A stretch of 64,000 bases of DNA, taken from positions 992,001 through 1,056,000 of the forward strand of contig NZ_CP150302.1 in the NCBI RefSeq assembly GCF_038051945.1, given 5' to 3'. The DNA comes from Paenibacillus sp. FSL H3-0469 (lineage in GTDB: Bacteria > Bacillota > Bacilli > Paenibacillales > Paenibacillaceae). A program made the position numbers and the translations under genes. Shown piece by piece: positions 16,072 through 24,133 of the stretch (positions are counted from its first letter, which is position 1; the number at the start of each line of letters is the position of its first letter). The notes below the pieces were generated by a model that was not told the origin of the DNA, made no database searches, and saw only the letters and a program-made list of their open reading frames with translations.

Positions 16072-17364
16072 TTACATTACGCGCCAGCTCTCGCCGCCGT
16101 TGGTGGTCTGAAGCAGGATCGACCTGCGTTCCTCCTCCTTCGAGATCAGCAGCCAGCCGACATCGCTTGAAATGAATTGCAGCTTCACTACCTCCGGATA
16201 CTCCAGAAGCTTGGACTGAAGCACCGTGCTGGCCGGAAGGGCCGTCCAGGTCACTCCCTGGTCCACCGTCTTATAGAGCAGGTTGCCTTCCAGCGACCAG
16301 CCCGTCATGGCATTCAGGAAGTCGGGTGCCACATTCCGGTTCATACCGGAGAGCGCCGGCCGCCCGAATGTGGTGAACTTCCAATTCTCTCCCCCATTGG
16401 CGGTAAAATAACCGTTAAAGCTCATGCTGCCTTCTTTGTCCTTCTGACAGCCGACCGGCATCCAGCCCCCGGCCGCATTCTTCCCGAAGAACTCAGGGAC
16501 ACCCGTAACCACCCGGTCACATCCTGCAAAGCTATCATTGACCAGGAATTCCGAACCGGGTACCCAGGTCGCCCCTCCATCTCTGGTCATATAGATCTTG
16601 GGCAGAGCGCCAGTCTGCAGCATAACAAACCCGCGGCTCTCATCATTAAAGATCATCCCTGTCGTGACACCGGCATGTGGAATCGAACTAGTCGGCAGAT
16701 TCGGATTATACTGCTCATTCTGCATCACCAGATTCCAGGTGGCTCCGCCATCCTTGGTAGCATACAAAGCTTTGCTCTCTTTGGTGGCACTAGCATCCCA
16801 CTTGGTCATCAGCCAGCCGTTCAGACCAGAGCTGAAGTATATAGAGGCCAGCTTGTTGGAGTCGGGGAACGCAGAGATCTGCCAGCTGTGTCCTCCGTCT
16901 GTGGTACGCAGCACCACGGTCTCGGTAGAGCCGAACGAGCTGCGGATAATCCAGCCATGCTCGGGGTCAGTGAAGAAAATCTCTTTGCCGTAGACCGGAT
17001 TGCTCAGAAATTGTACATTCGTAGCTGGTGAAATATTCGCCCAGGTCTTGCCGTTATTCAGCGTCATGTACATTCGCAGCTCATTGCGCGTTACCCCCCA
17101 GGCCAGTCCTGCTGAAGCATTCAACAGCCGGAAGTCGGTCAGCCGCGTCTGAATCTGGTATTTCTTTGCATTTTCGGGTTCCACATTCTTGTTATCCGGG
17201 GTGATGACTGTAATCATCTGCCCTTCTTCCGGCGCTTCAGTCGGCTGAGGAGGCCGGGTAGCCTCCGGCGGAGGGGCGGACGAGCAGGCCGAGAGAACCA
17301 GCAGAGTCATAAGAAGCATCAACGCCACTCTTAGAATCTTGGAATATGAAGCTTTGGCTGACAA
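16072..17364 (-). CDS. BNR/Ycf48-like beta-propeller lipoprotein
   Basis: 430 residues with a signal peptide ending in lipobox LLVLSACSS, a Pro-rich linker, and then a beta-propeller built from BNR/Asp-box turns. These are TLNNGKTW, TTDGGHSW, TKDGGATW, TRDGGATW, TANGGENW, TVDQGVTW and TTNGGESW, about seven blades. The fold is shared with plant/cyanobacterial Ycf48 and with sialidases, but no catalytic residues are evident, so it is probably a surface binding or scaffold protein. Start is TTG with AAAGGAG eight bases upstream. The partner is unknown. Confidence 0.82.
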   Translation of the reverse strand: MSAKASYSKILRVALMLLMTLLVLSACSSAPPPEATRPPQPTEAPEEGQMITVITPDNKNVEPENAKKYQIQTRLTDFRLLNASAGLAWGVTRNELRMYMTLNNGKTWANISPATNVQFLSNPVYGKEIFFTDPEHGWIIRSSFGSTETVVLRTTDGGHSWQISAFPDSNKLASIYFSSGLNGWLMTKWDASATKESKALYATKDGGATWNLVMQNEQYNPNLPTSSIPHAGVTTGMIFNDESRGFVMLQTGALPKIYMTRDGGATWVPGSEFLVNDSFAGCDRVVTGVPEFFGKNAAGGWMPVGCQKDKEGSMSFNGYFTANGGENWKFTTFGRPALSGMNRNVAPDFLNAMTGWSLEGNLLYKTVDQGVTWTALPASTVLQSKLLEYPEVVKLQFISSDVGWLLISKEEERRSILLQTTNGGESWRVM

Positions 17365-17405
17365 TGCGCTCTCTCCTTTTCTTCATTCATGATTATTTAA
17401 AAAGA

Positions 17406-18791
17406 TTATTTCTTCGTATTCAGATTACTGCGTTTGTAGCCATACAACGAGTAGATCACCAGCCCGATTGCAACCCAGATGATGAAGCCGATCCAGGTCT
17501 CTTTGCCGAGATTATACATTAAGTAGCCGCAGGTCGCCGCACTAAGGAGCGGAACCAGCGGAACCCATGGAACCCGGAAGCCTCTCTTAAGATCTGTCTT
17601 CGTCCGGCGGAGCATAATGACCCCGAGTGACACAACCAGGAAGGCAAATAAGGTGCCGATACTGGTCAGATTAGCCAGCCGGTCCAGTGGGACGAAGCCG
17701 GTAAGTACTGCAATAAGGCTGCCGACCATCCAAGTGCTGCGCACCGGTGTATGCGTCTTGGGGCTAACCTTGGACAAGCTCTGCGGCAGCAGCCCGTCAC
17801 GCGAGATGGCGAACAGCAGCCGGGTCTGACCGAACAGCATGACCAGCAGTACGGTAGTCATCCCTGCAATAGCCCCGATAGAGATCAGTCCGGCAATCAT
17901 ATTCTGGCCAACGAAACGCAGAGCAAAGGACACCGGATCACTGACATTCAAGCTATGATAAGGCACAATGCCAGTCAGAACCAGGGAAACTGCGATATAG
18001 AGGACCGTACAAATAGCCAGGGATGAGATAATCCCAATCGGTAGGTCACGCTGAGGACGCTTCACCTCTTCTGCGGCTGTCGAGATGGCATCAAAGCCGA
18101 TATAGGCAAAAAATACAGTGGCCGCGCCATTCATCACGCCATGAATCCCAAACGGCAGGAACGGAGTCCAGTTCTCGGGCTTCACATAGAATATGCCTGT
18201 GATAATAAACAACAGCACCACGCAGAGCTTAATGGCAACCATCACTGCGTTGAAGCGGGCAGTCTCCTTAACTCCGCGTGTCAGCAGATAGGAGATCAGC
18301 AGGATAATGATGACTGCGGGCAGATTAATGAACGTTCCCTTATCCGCATTATACGCTCCAGACAAAGCTGTGGGCAAATGTATCCCGAAGCCTTCCAGCA
18401 AGCCCTGGAAATATCCGGACCACCCGCTGCTTACCGCTGCTGCGGCAACCCCGTATTCCAGGACAAGGTCCCAGCCGAGAACCCAGGCGAGCAATTCGCC
18501 AAATGCTACATAGCTGTAGGCATAGGCACTGCCGGATACAGGCAGGGTGGACGCAAATTCAGAATAACACAAAGCGGATAACACACAGGCAATCCCCGCT
18601 ATAATAAAGGAAAGAACAAGGCCCGGTCCGGCATGCTCCGCAGCAGCCACTCCCGTCATTACAAAGATCCCGGTGCCGATTATGGCTCCTACCCCAAGCA
18701 TCGTCAAATCCAAGGCGCCCAGTGTCTTGCTAAGCTTCTCCGCTCCGGCATTCTGGGGAATAGCCAGCGGTTTTTTGCGGAATAAATCCAT
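17406..18791 (-). CDS. yfnA: APC-family amino-acid permease, YfnA-like
   Basis: 461 residues, about 12 to 13 membrane spans. It resembles the cationic amino-acid transporter group and B. subtilis YfnA in detail: LFRKKPL at the N terminus, LTMLGVGAIIGTGIFVMTGV (span 1 with the broken-helix GAIIGTGIF), YSEFASTLPVSGSAYAYSYV, GWDLVLEYGVAAAAVSSGWS and AYIGFDAISTAAEEVKRPQR. The substrate is probably one or more neutral amino acids, but the sequence alone does not settle it. It is divergent from ldh, with a shared palindrome in the 200-bp space between them. Confidence 0.85.
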   Translation of the reverse strand: MDLFRKKPLAIPQNAGAEKLSKTLGALDLTMLGVGAIIGTGIFVMTGVAAAEHAGPGLVLSFIIAGIACVLSALCYSEFASTLPVSGSAYAYSYVAFGELLAWVLGWDLVLEYGVAAAAVSSGWSGYFQGLLEGFGIHLPTALSGAYNADKGTFINLPAVIIILLISYLLTRGVKETARFNAVMVAIKLCVVLLFIITGIFYVKPENWTPFLPFGIHGVMNGAATVFFAYIGFDAISTAAEEVKRPQRDLPIGIISSLAICTVLYIAVSLVLTGIVPYHSLNVSDPVSFALRFVGQNMIAGLISIGAIAGMTTVLLVMLFGQTRLLFAISRDGLLPQSLSKVSPKTHTPVRSTWMVGSLIAVLTGFVPLDRLANLTSIGTLFAFLVVSLGVIMLRRTKTDLKRGFRVPWVPLVPLLSAATCGYLMYNLGKETWIGFIIWVAIGLVIYSLYGYKRSNLNTKK

Positions 18792-18847
18792 ACTTCAGTT
18801 CGCTCCTGTCAAGTGGTTGAGTGGATAACAGAAAAATCGTTGTTAGC

Positions 18848-18865
18848 TTACCCTATTACGGGTAA
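18848..18865. promoter_or_regulatory. Palindrome between yfnA and ldh
   Basis: TTACCC-N6-GGGTAA is a perfect inverted repeat 20 bases upstream of the ldh -35 hexamer and about 60 bases upstream of yfnA. It is a candidate operator for either gene. It does not match Rex, Fnr or CRE consensus. Confidence 0.45.
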
Positions 18866-18884
18866 TGGATGAAAAACGGATAGC

Positions 18885-18913
18885 TTGAAAACACTATTCC
18901 TAGCGATTATGAT
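18885..18913 (+). promoter_or_regulatory. Vegetative promoter of ldh
   Basis: TTGAAA (18885-18890) and TATGAT (18908-18913) are separated by exactly 17 bases, a near-consensus sigma-A promoter. It lies about 80 bases before the ldh start. Confidence 0.75.
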
Positions 18914-18990
18914 GGATAAGATTGGACAGCAAGTGGAATGGCTCTGCCTTCCTTATACTACCAAAATACAAAAGCTGGAGGAGATTTAAC

Positions 18991-19914
18991 ATGGCCCCAT
19001 TTAAGCCCAATCGTGTTGTAGTCATCGGTACCGGTGCAGTCGGAACCACTACAGCCTATACGCTGCTGCTGCGTAAGCGCATGCCCGAGCTTGTACTGAT
19101 CGATGTGAACCACCAGAAGGCGCTTGGTGAAGCGCTGGATATGAACCATGGTATGCCTTTTGTAGGAGGCGTGAAGCTTTGGGCCGGTACCTATGAGGAT
19201 TGCCGCGAAGCCGACATTATTATCGTCACTGCCGGAGCCTCCCAGAAGCCTGGTGAAACCCGGATCGACCTGCTCCGCAAGAACATCTCGATCTTCAAAG
19301 ATATCATCCAGAAAATCACGAAATACAACCAGCACGCGATCCTGCTGATTGCGACCAATCCGGTCGATATCCTGGCGTACGCGACCCTGAAGATCAGCGG
19401 CTTCGACCGCAGACGGGTTATCGGCTCAGGAACGGTACTGGACAGCGCCCGCTTCCGTTACCTGATCGGGAAGCACAAGGAGATTGACCCGCGCAGCATC
19501 CATGGACAGATCATCGGGGAGCATGGCGATTCCGAGCTGCCGGTCTGGAGTCTCGCCAATGTCGCCGGGATTGATCTGGGCTTCGATGAAGCCGAACGCA
19601 AAGAAATCTTCGAGGATACGAAGAATGCCGCTTACGAGATTATCGATGCCAAGGGATCGACCTCCTACGCCATCGCGCTTGCACTGGACCGCATTGTAGC
19701 GTCCATCCTGAACAATGAAGGCTCCGTTCTGAATGTATCTACACTACTGAACAACTACAACGGCGTCTCCGATGTGTTCCTCGGCGCTCCGTGTGTTGTG
19801 GACCGCTCCGGTGTGCGTGAGGTGCTTGATCTTCCGCTCAGCGAAGAAGAACAGAGCTTATTCCAGCAGTCCGCTGACAAGCTCAAGAGTGAAATTACCA
19901 AGCTGGAGCTATAA
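18991..19914 (+). CDS. ldh: L-lactate dehydrogenase
   Basis: Interconverts pyruvate and L-lactate with NADH, regenerating NAD+ in fermentation. 307 residues from the ATG giving MAPFKPN, with GGAGGAG upstream; the open frame extends 23 codons further without a ribosome site. Visible are the Rossmann motif VVVIGTGAVGTTTAY, the substrate-loop Arg in KPGETRIDLL, ATNPVDILAYA, and the catalytic His in IIGEHGDSELPVWS. The arginine in the loop and length support lactate rather than malate dehydrogenase, though the GETR loop deserves checking against malate enzymes. No Rex box was found. Confidence 0.88.
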   Translation: MAPFKPNRVVVIGTGAVGTTTAYTLLLRKRMPELVLIDVNHQKALGEALDMNHGMPFVGGVKLWAGTYEDCREADIIIVTAGASQKPGETRIDLLRKNISIFKDIIQKITKYNQHAILLIATNPVDILAYATLKISGFDRRRVIGSGTVLDSARFRYLIGKHKEIDPRSIHGQIIGEHGDSELPVWSLANVAGIDLGFDEAERKEIFEDTKNAAYEIIDAKGSTSYAIALALDRIVASILNNEGSVLNVSTLLNNYNGVSDVFLGAPCVVDRSGVREVLDLPLSEEEQSLFQQSADKLKSEITKLEL

Positions 19915-19932
19915 TTCCAGCCGGAACGAGCC

Positions 19933-19965
19933 GGCCGCCAATCCGCAGGGATTGGCGGCCTTTTT
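19933..19965 (+). terminator. Terminator of ldh
   Basis: GGCCGCCAATCC and GGATTGGCGGCC form a 12-bp stem followed by TTTTT, starting 18 bases after the ldh stop. A short direct repeat of GAAATCTAAGCAT follows (about 19967-19994). Confidence 0.9.
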
Positions 19966-20146
19966 ATGAAATCTAAGCATTGAAATCTAAGCATCCAAGC
20001 ATTTACAAGCCGCGAAGACGCGTTAAGCGGCTAAAGCGAATGTTGCGGTTGATTTCTCATCTCCATTTTTCCCTTTCTCATGGTAGCAATTCATAGACAA
20101 GTTGTCATCCTAAAAAAGCACATTCCATGTAATTTATGCGTTAGGG

Positions 20147-20164
20147 TATGAACAAAAGTTCATA
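20147..20164. repeat. Perfect palindrome downstream of the recombinase gene
   Basis: TATGAAC-AAAA-GTTCATA is a perfect 18-bp inverted repeat in the noncoding stretch 19966-20195. It could be a regulator or recombinase recognition site; nothing in the sequence decides this. Confidence 0.4.
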
Positions 20165-20195
20165 GTTCAAGTGATATGAATACTAGACAGGCCGA

Positions 20196-21125
20196 TTACA
20201 GGCTGCCGCTCAGCTTATCAGCACTGCTGATTTGCAGTCGGGACATCGCCTCTTCCTTCTCCCGGCTCGTGATATGGGTATAGACTGTAGTTGTCTGAAT
20301 GGAAGAGTGACCCAGCAGCTCCTGCACCGTCCGCAGATCCGCGCCCTTGCGCAGCAGCATAGTGGCGAACGAATGCCGCAGCTTATGGCTCGAATAGGCA
20401 CGCTGCTGGGAAGAGGGCAGCTCACTCTGGAAGCGGCTGAAGGTATCCGCAGCAATGCCCTGAATTCCCCGGATCGACAGTCTGCGACCCTTCTGCGAGA
20501 TGAACATGGCCTCTTCTTTGCTGCGCCAAGGAACCAGCCGGTCCGTAATCGCCTGATCGAGATACGGGGCTACATCCTCGGGAACCGGTATGCCCCGCCA
20601 TTTGCGCCCTTTGCCGAAGACCCGCAGCGTGCGCCGGTCTACATTATAATCACTCAGATTCAGCGTATGTACTTCCCCTACCCGCAGCCCCATATAGGAC
20701 ATAAGCAGGAAGACCGCCAGATTGCGGCTTCTATACTTGCCGTCCACCGCCGAGAGGAACCGCTCCAGCTCTTGCTCCTCCAGATAGACCGGCTCACGGT
20801 TTTTGTCAGTTTTGGATTTCTTGATCCCTGCCGCCGGGTTAATAGATAACAGCTCCAGCTCGGACAGTGCCTTGAACAGACAGTTAACCGAGGCGTGCTT
20901 GCGGTTACGGGTGGCATCGCTGACTCCCCGCTCACGGACCGAGGTCAGGTAGGACACCACATGCAGCTTCTTAACCGTTCCCAGCTCCTTGCCGTTCAGT
21001 TGGTCCAGGAATTCCCGCACATCCGCAAGGTAGGATTTCTGGGTATGTGCTGTATAACCGGCATCCTTCATCCAGATCAGGAAGGCCTCCAGCTCTTCTT
21101 CGTATGTTAGTTCCAGCTCATTCAT
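20196..21125 (-). CDS. Tyrosine recombinase/integrase (XerC/D-like, stand-alone)
   Basis: 309 residues. The N-terminal SAM-like DNA-binding domain (about 1-95, with [22 protein letters not shown]) is followed by the catalytic domain. The catalytic set is visible: Arg in [15 protein letters not shown], Lys in the beta-hairpin [33 protein letters not shown] and the nucleophile in TTVYTHIT. The ATG giving MNELEL has AGGGAGGGA upstream. There are no phage genes nearby, and the genome also has xerS at 49.5 kb, so this may be a second chromosome-type recombinase or a domesticated integrase. It follows the LysR gene by 30 bases. Confidence 0.88.
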   Translation of the reverse strand: MNELELTYEEELEAFLIWMKDAGYTAHTQKSYLADVREFLDQLNGKELGTVKKLHVVSYLTSVRERGVSDATRNRKHASVNCLFKALSELELLSINPAAGIKKSKTDKNREPVYLEEQELERFLSAVDGKYRSRNLAVFLLMSYMGLRVGEVHTLNLSDYNVDRRTLRVFGKGRKWRGIPVPEDVAPYLDQAITDRLVPWRSKEEAMFISQKGRRLSIRGIQGIAADTFSRFQSELPSSQQRAYSSHKLRHSFATMLLRKGADLRTVQELLGHSSIQTTTVYTHITSREKEEAMSRLQISSADKLSGSL

Positions 21126-21155
21126 GATCTGTTCCCTCCCTCTTAAGTACAACTA

Positions 21156-22073
21156 TTATATCATTTCCTCTGCAGTAGCTTCCCTCCATCCGGCAGCATG
21201 CTTCTCTACCATTCTGAGGAATTCGCTGAGCGCAGGAGACTTCCATTTCTTGTTATGGTAAGCGATCTGGGTGGCCACCCGCTGCGACTGGTCATTCCAG
21301 TTCAGCCGGCCCAGCTTGCCTTCCGCCAGCTCGCGCTTCACCGTAATCTGCGGCAGAAAAGAGAGACCGAGTCCGGCCATCACGCACTGCTTGATCGCTT
21401 CAATGCTCCAGAACTCCAGATTCGGATCAGGAAAGACACCGTGGCTGTTCAAATGACGTTCAAACAAGGTGCGGTAGGTGCAGCCCGCTTCGGTATGCAG
21501 AATCGTTACGTTCTTCAGCTGATGCGGCTCCACTTCAGCAAGCTCCAGCAGCGGGTGATCCAGCGGAGCCACCAGAGCCATGGCTTCATGGATCAGCGTC
21601 TCACAGTGCATATCCTTATACTCTGTTTCCGGCTGCAGCAGGAAGGCCAGATCCAGCTCCCCGGAGCGGATGAACTCGGTCAGCTCCCAGCAGGCCCCCG
21701 GCTTAAGGGTAATCTGCACCTGCGGATAACGGCTGCGGAAATCCTTGATTATTCCGGGAAGCCGGAAGGCCGCCAGGGATTCCGGTGCGCCAATCCGCAG
21801 TGAACCGGCGATTTCGGTCTCAGACCGGAGGGCATTCTCAGCCATCGTGTGCATCTTGGAGATTTCCTGGGCATACGGCAGCAGGCGGCGGCCTGCATCG
21901 GTAAGCATAATCTTTTTGCTGATCCGGTCGAACAGGGGCTGCCCCAGCTCTGCTTCCAGAGCCTGAATCTGTGCGGTAATGCTGGACTGGGCATAATCCA
22001 GCTTCTGCGCAGCGCGGGTGAAGCTGCCCGTCTCTACCACAACGAGAAAGGTGAACAGATGCTTCGATTCCAT
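21156..22073 (-). CDS. LysR-family transcriptional regulator
   Basis: 305 residues: a winged HTH (about 1-62, FTRAAQKLDYAQSSITAQIQ) followed by a LysR substrate-binding domain (about 90-295, with GSLRIGAPESLAAFRLPGII). The ATG giving MESKHLF has AAAGGAAGG six bases upstream. It is divergent from an APC permease with 120 bases between them, the standard layout for a LysR controlling its neighbour in response to that transporter's substrate. The inducer is unknown; an amino acid is a reasonable guess. Confidence 0.9.
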   Translation of the reverse strand: MESKHLFTFLVVVETGSFTRAAQKLDYAQSSITAQIQALEAELGQPLFDRISKKIMLTDAGRRLLPYAQEISKMHTMAENALRSETEIAGSLRIGAPESLAAFRLPGIIKDFRSRYPQVQITLKPGACWELTEFIRSGELDLAFLLQPETEYKDMHCETLIHEAMALVAPLDHPLLELAEVEPHQLKNVTILHTEAGCTYRTLFERHLNSHGVFPDPNLEFWSIEAIKQCVMAGLGLSFLPQITVKRELAEGKLGRLNWNDQSQRVATQIAYHNKKWKSPALSEFLRMVEKHAAGWREATAEEMI

Positions 22074-22193
22074 AGCAGACCTTCCTTTGATCCATCGGTT
22101 TTTTGAATGGATGTTATTTGATAATTCCGTTTTTCCAATGGATCTATTATCTGATACTCTAGAACTAAATACAAGGAAAGCGGGATTATACGT

Positions 22194-23468
22194 ATGAAGA
22201 AACACACCTCGTTACAACGTACTATCGGCATGCCTCAGGCCGTTGCCTTATACATCGGGGCTGTCCTCGGTTCGGGGGTATTAATTGTCCCCGGACTGGC
22301 AGCCGAGATGGCTGGCCCGGCTTCGCTGCTGGCCTGGGGCTTCATGACCCTGCTCATTCTTCCGCTTGCCTTATCCATGGGCCTGCTCTCTGCCAAGTTC
22401 CCTAACGCCGGGGGCGTCTCCCACTTCGTTACTCTAGCCTTCGGGCCGAAGGCCGGGGCCCTTGTCGGCTGGTTCTTCCTGCTGTCCGTTCCGATCGGTG
22501 CGCCAGTCGCCGCATTGACCGGTGCAGGATACATGACCGCAGCGATGGGCTGGGGCGATCCGGCCAGAATCGCCCTTGCCGCCGGGATACTGGTCATTGG
22601 ACTCCTAACGAACTGGATCGGCATGCAGGTCGCCGGTAAAGTGCAAATTGCTGTGGTGATCGCTATTGTTGCCGTACTGGTCTTCTCTTTTGCCGCTGCG
22701 CTTCCAAGGATGGAGCGTGCTCACTTCACTCCGTTTGCGCCGTATGGCTGGATGAGTGTCGGGCAGGCGGCCGCGATCCTCTTCTGGTGCTTCATCGGCT
22801 GGGAAGCAGTCTCGCATCTGTCGGAAGAGTTCAAGGAACCTGAACGGGCTGCGGTTAAGGGTGTGACCATCGCGGCCATCATTGTCGGTGTCCTGTATTT
22901 CCTCTCGGCACTTGCTACCGTAGGTACGCAGAGCTATCTGCACGGCGGGGCAGATAGCTCCCTGCTATGGATCATCAGCCAGCCGCTGGGGGCATGGGGA
23001 GGCTTCATCGCCGGACTCACCGGTCTCTTCATCTGCACGGCGACGATCATTGCCTATGCAGGTGCGGCTTCACGCGTGGCGTATGCCTTGTCCCGGCAAG
23101 GTTATGCTCCGGGCTGGATGGGCCTTTTATCCAATCGTTATCAGACGCCTGTGGGGGCCATCGGCTTCCTGGCGCTCTGCTTCACCTTGATATTATCGCT
23201 CTACGGCAGCGGGGCACTCTCGATAACCACACTGATCACCTTCCCCAACGCTACCTTCATTCTTACCTATATTGGGGGCTGTGCCGCCGGAATCCGCCTT
23301 CTGCGCGGCAGCCGTGCAGGCGTAACAATCAGTTGGATTTCTTTTGCCGCCACACTGGCCGTGTTCCCGTTCACAGGCTGGGCAATTCTCTACCCGCTGC
23401 TGATTACGGCGGCGTTTGCCGGGGTGGACTATTGGAGATCCGGCGCTAGGCGTGTGGGGGAGCGGTGA
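22194..23468 (+). CDS. APC-family amino-acid permease/exporter, YjeH-like
   Basis: 424 residues, about 12 spans: GMPQAVALYIGAVLGSGVLI (span 1 with the unwound GSGVL), LLSAKFPNAGGVSHFVTLAF, FWCFIGWEAVSHLSEEFKEP and AAGIRLLRGSR near the end. It resembles the YjeH group (L-methionine and branched-chain amino-acid export in E. coli) more than uptake permeases, but direction of transport cannot be read. The divergent LysR gene is the likely regulator; the 120-bp space holds TTATTTGATAA-type dyads that could be its site. Confidence 0.82.
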   Translation: MKKHTSLQRTIGMPQAVALYIGAVLGSGVLIVPGLAAEMAGPASLLAWGFMTLLILPLALSMGLLSAKFPNAGGVSHFVTLAFGPKAGALVGWFFLLSVPIGAPVAALTGAGYMTAAMGWGDPARIALAAGILVIGLLTNWIGMQVAGKVQIAVVIAIVAVLVFSFAAALPRMERAHFTPFAPYGWMSVGQAAAILFWCFIGWEAVSHLSEEFKEPERAAVKGVTIAAIIVGVLYFLSALATVGTQSYLHGGADSSLLWIISQPLGAWGGFIAGLTGLFICTATIIAYAGAASRVAYALSRQGYAPGWMGLLSNRYQTPVGAIGFLALCFTLILSLYGSGALSITTLITFPNATFILTYIGGCAAGIRLLRGSRAGVTISWISFAATLAVFPFTGWAILYPLLITAAFAGVDYWRSGARRVGER

Positions 23469-23820
23469 GGGGGACTTTACTGTTACACACTTGGAGTTGG
23501 ACTCGAAGGTGCTATTAATGCTACATACTTAAGAGCTGGACTCGAAGCTTGGTCGTCGCTGCGGTGAACATTTGGCCCTCCGGCCGCTGCCCAATTTGGA
23601 TTTCTTTATTACAACCGCTCTTCGCGGTAGAAATCCAAACCAAGCTTATGCTTACGATGCGAGCTTTCCTGCGGAAAGCTTTCAGGCGGATGCTATCGCT
23701 CCTCCAGTTCCAAATTTCCCCTCCGCTTCTTTTTGCTTTTCTTTTCGTTAATTTCTTAAGTGCATTAAACAAAGTCACCTGTGGTCTGTGCTTCCAGCCC
23801 TTGTACCTGCATTCCTGCAA
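23469..23820. other. Noncoding stretch with a cruciform-like hairpin
   Basis: No gene is supported. Reading frames stay open on both strands but lack ribosome sites and family resemblance. TTGGATTTC (23596-23604) pairs perfectly with GAAATCCAA (23630-23638), with an inner ACCGC/GCGGT stem. A GC-rich stretch with CGGAAAGCTTTC follows. This may be decayed sequence leading into the repeat array. Confidence 0.5.
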
Positions 23821-24003
23821 ATTGTATACTGTTTTTCGCATACATTTGGCCCACAAACAACCACCGCACCGATTGTATTCGGTTTGTCGCATATATCCGG
23901 CCCGCACAACCCCACAACTCCCATTGTATTCGGTTTTCCGCATACATTCGGCTCGCAGTATCCATATCAGCATATTGTATTCGGTTTTCCGCATACATTC
24001 GGA
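23821..24003. repeat. Palindrome array A, four units, exact 51-bp period
   Basis: Units start at 23821, 23872, 23923 and 23974, each 51 bases apart. Each core reads close to TGTATTCGG, loop TTTT, CCGCATACA, then TTCGGC. The roughly 22 bases between cores vary. Because 51 is a multiple of three, several frames stay open and read as 17-residue repeats (for example MRKTEYN on the minus strand), which explains the spurious long ORFs here. It resembles the arrays at 32.9-34.7 kb and 53.4 kb. Confidence 0.85.
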
Positions 24004-24072
24004 CCAGGCTATCCAGCAGCAACAAAGCCATCATACGGAAGATTCAAAGTTACTTCCATCCAACTATAAACA

Positions 24073-24110
24073 GGCCACGCCATCCATAACAGGACGGCGC
24101 GGCCTTTCTT
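24073..24110. terminator. Terminator after the anti-sigma gene
   Basis: GGCCACGCCATCC and GGACGGCGCGGCC form a stem with one bulge. The plus-strand side has TTTCTTTT, while the minus side (used by the anti-sigma gene ending at 24134) has a weaker tail. It probably works in both directions. Confidence 0.65.
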
Positions 24111-24133
24111 TTATAAGCGTTGAATTTCAGCAG

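Noticed and set aside
18922..18990. Upstream extension of ldh to an earlier ATG
   Set aside because: It would place the start on the promoter transcript 5' end without a ribosome site; GGAGGAG fits the ATG at 18991.
20196..21125. Prophage integrase with attachment sites
   Set aside because: No phage genes, tRNA target or flanking direct repeats were found; a stand-alone recombinase is the safer call.
23821..24020. CRISPR array
   Set aside because: Cores of about 29 bp alternate with about 22-bp intervals, but cores are degenerate, the intervals are too short for spacers, and no cas gene is in the window. A palindrome array explains it better.
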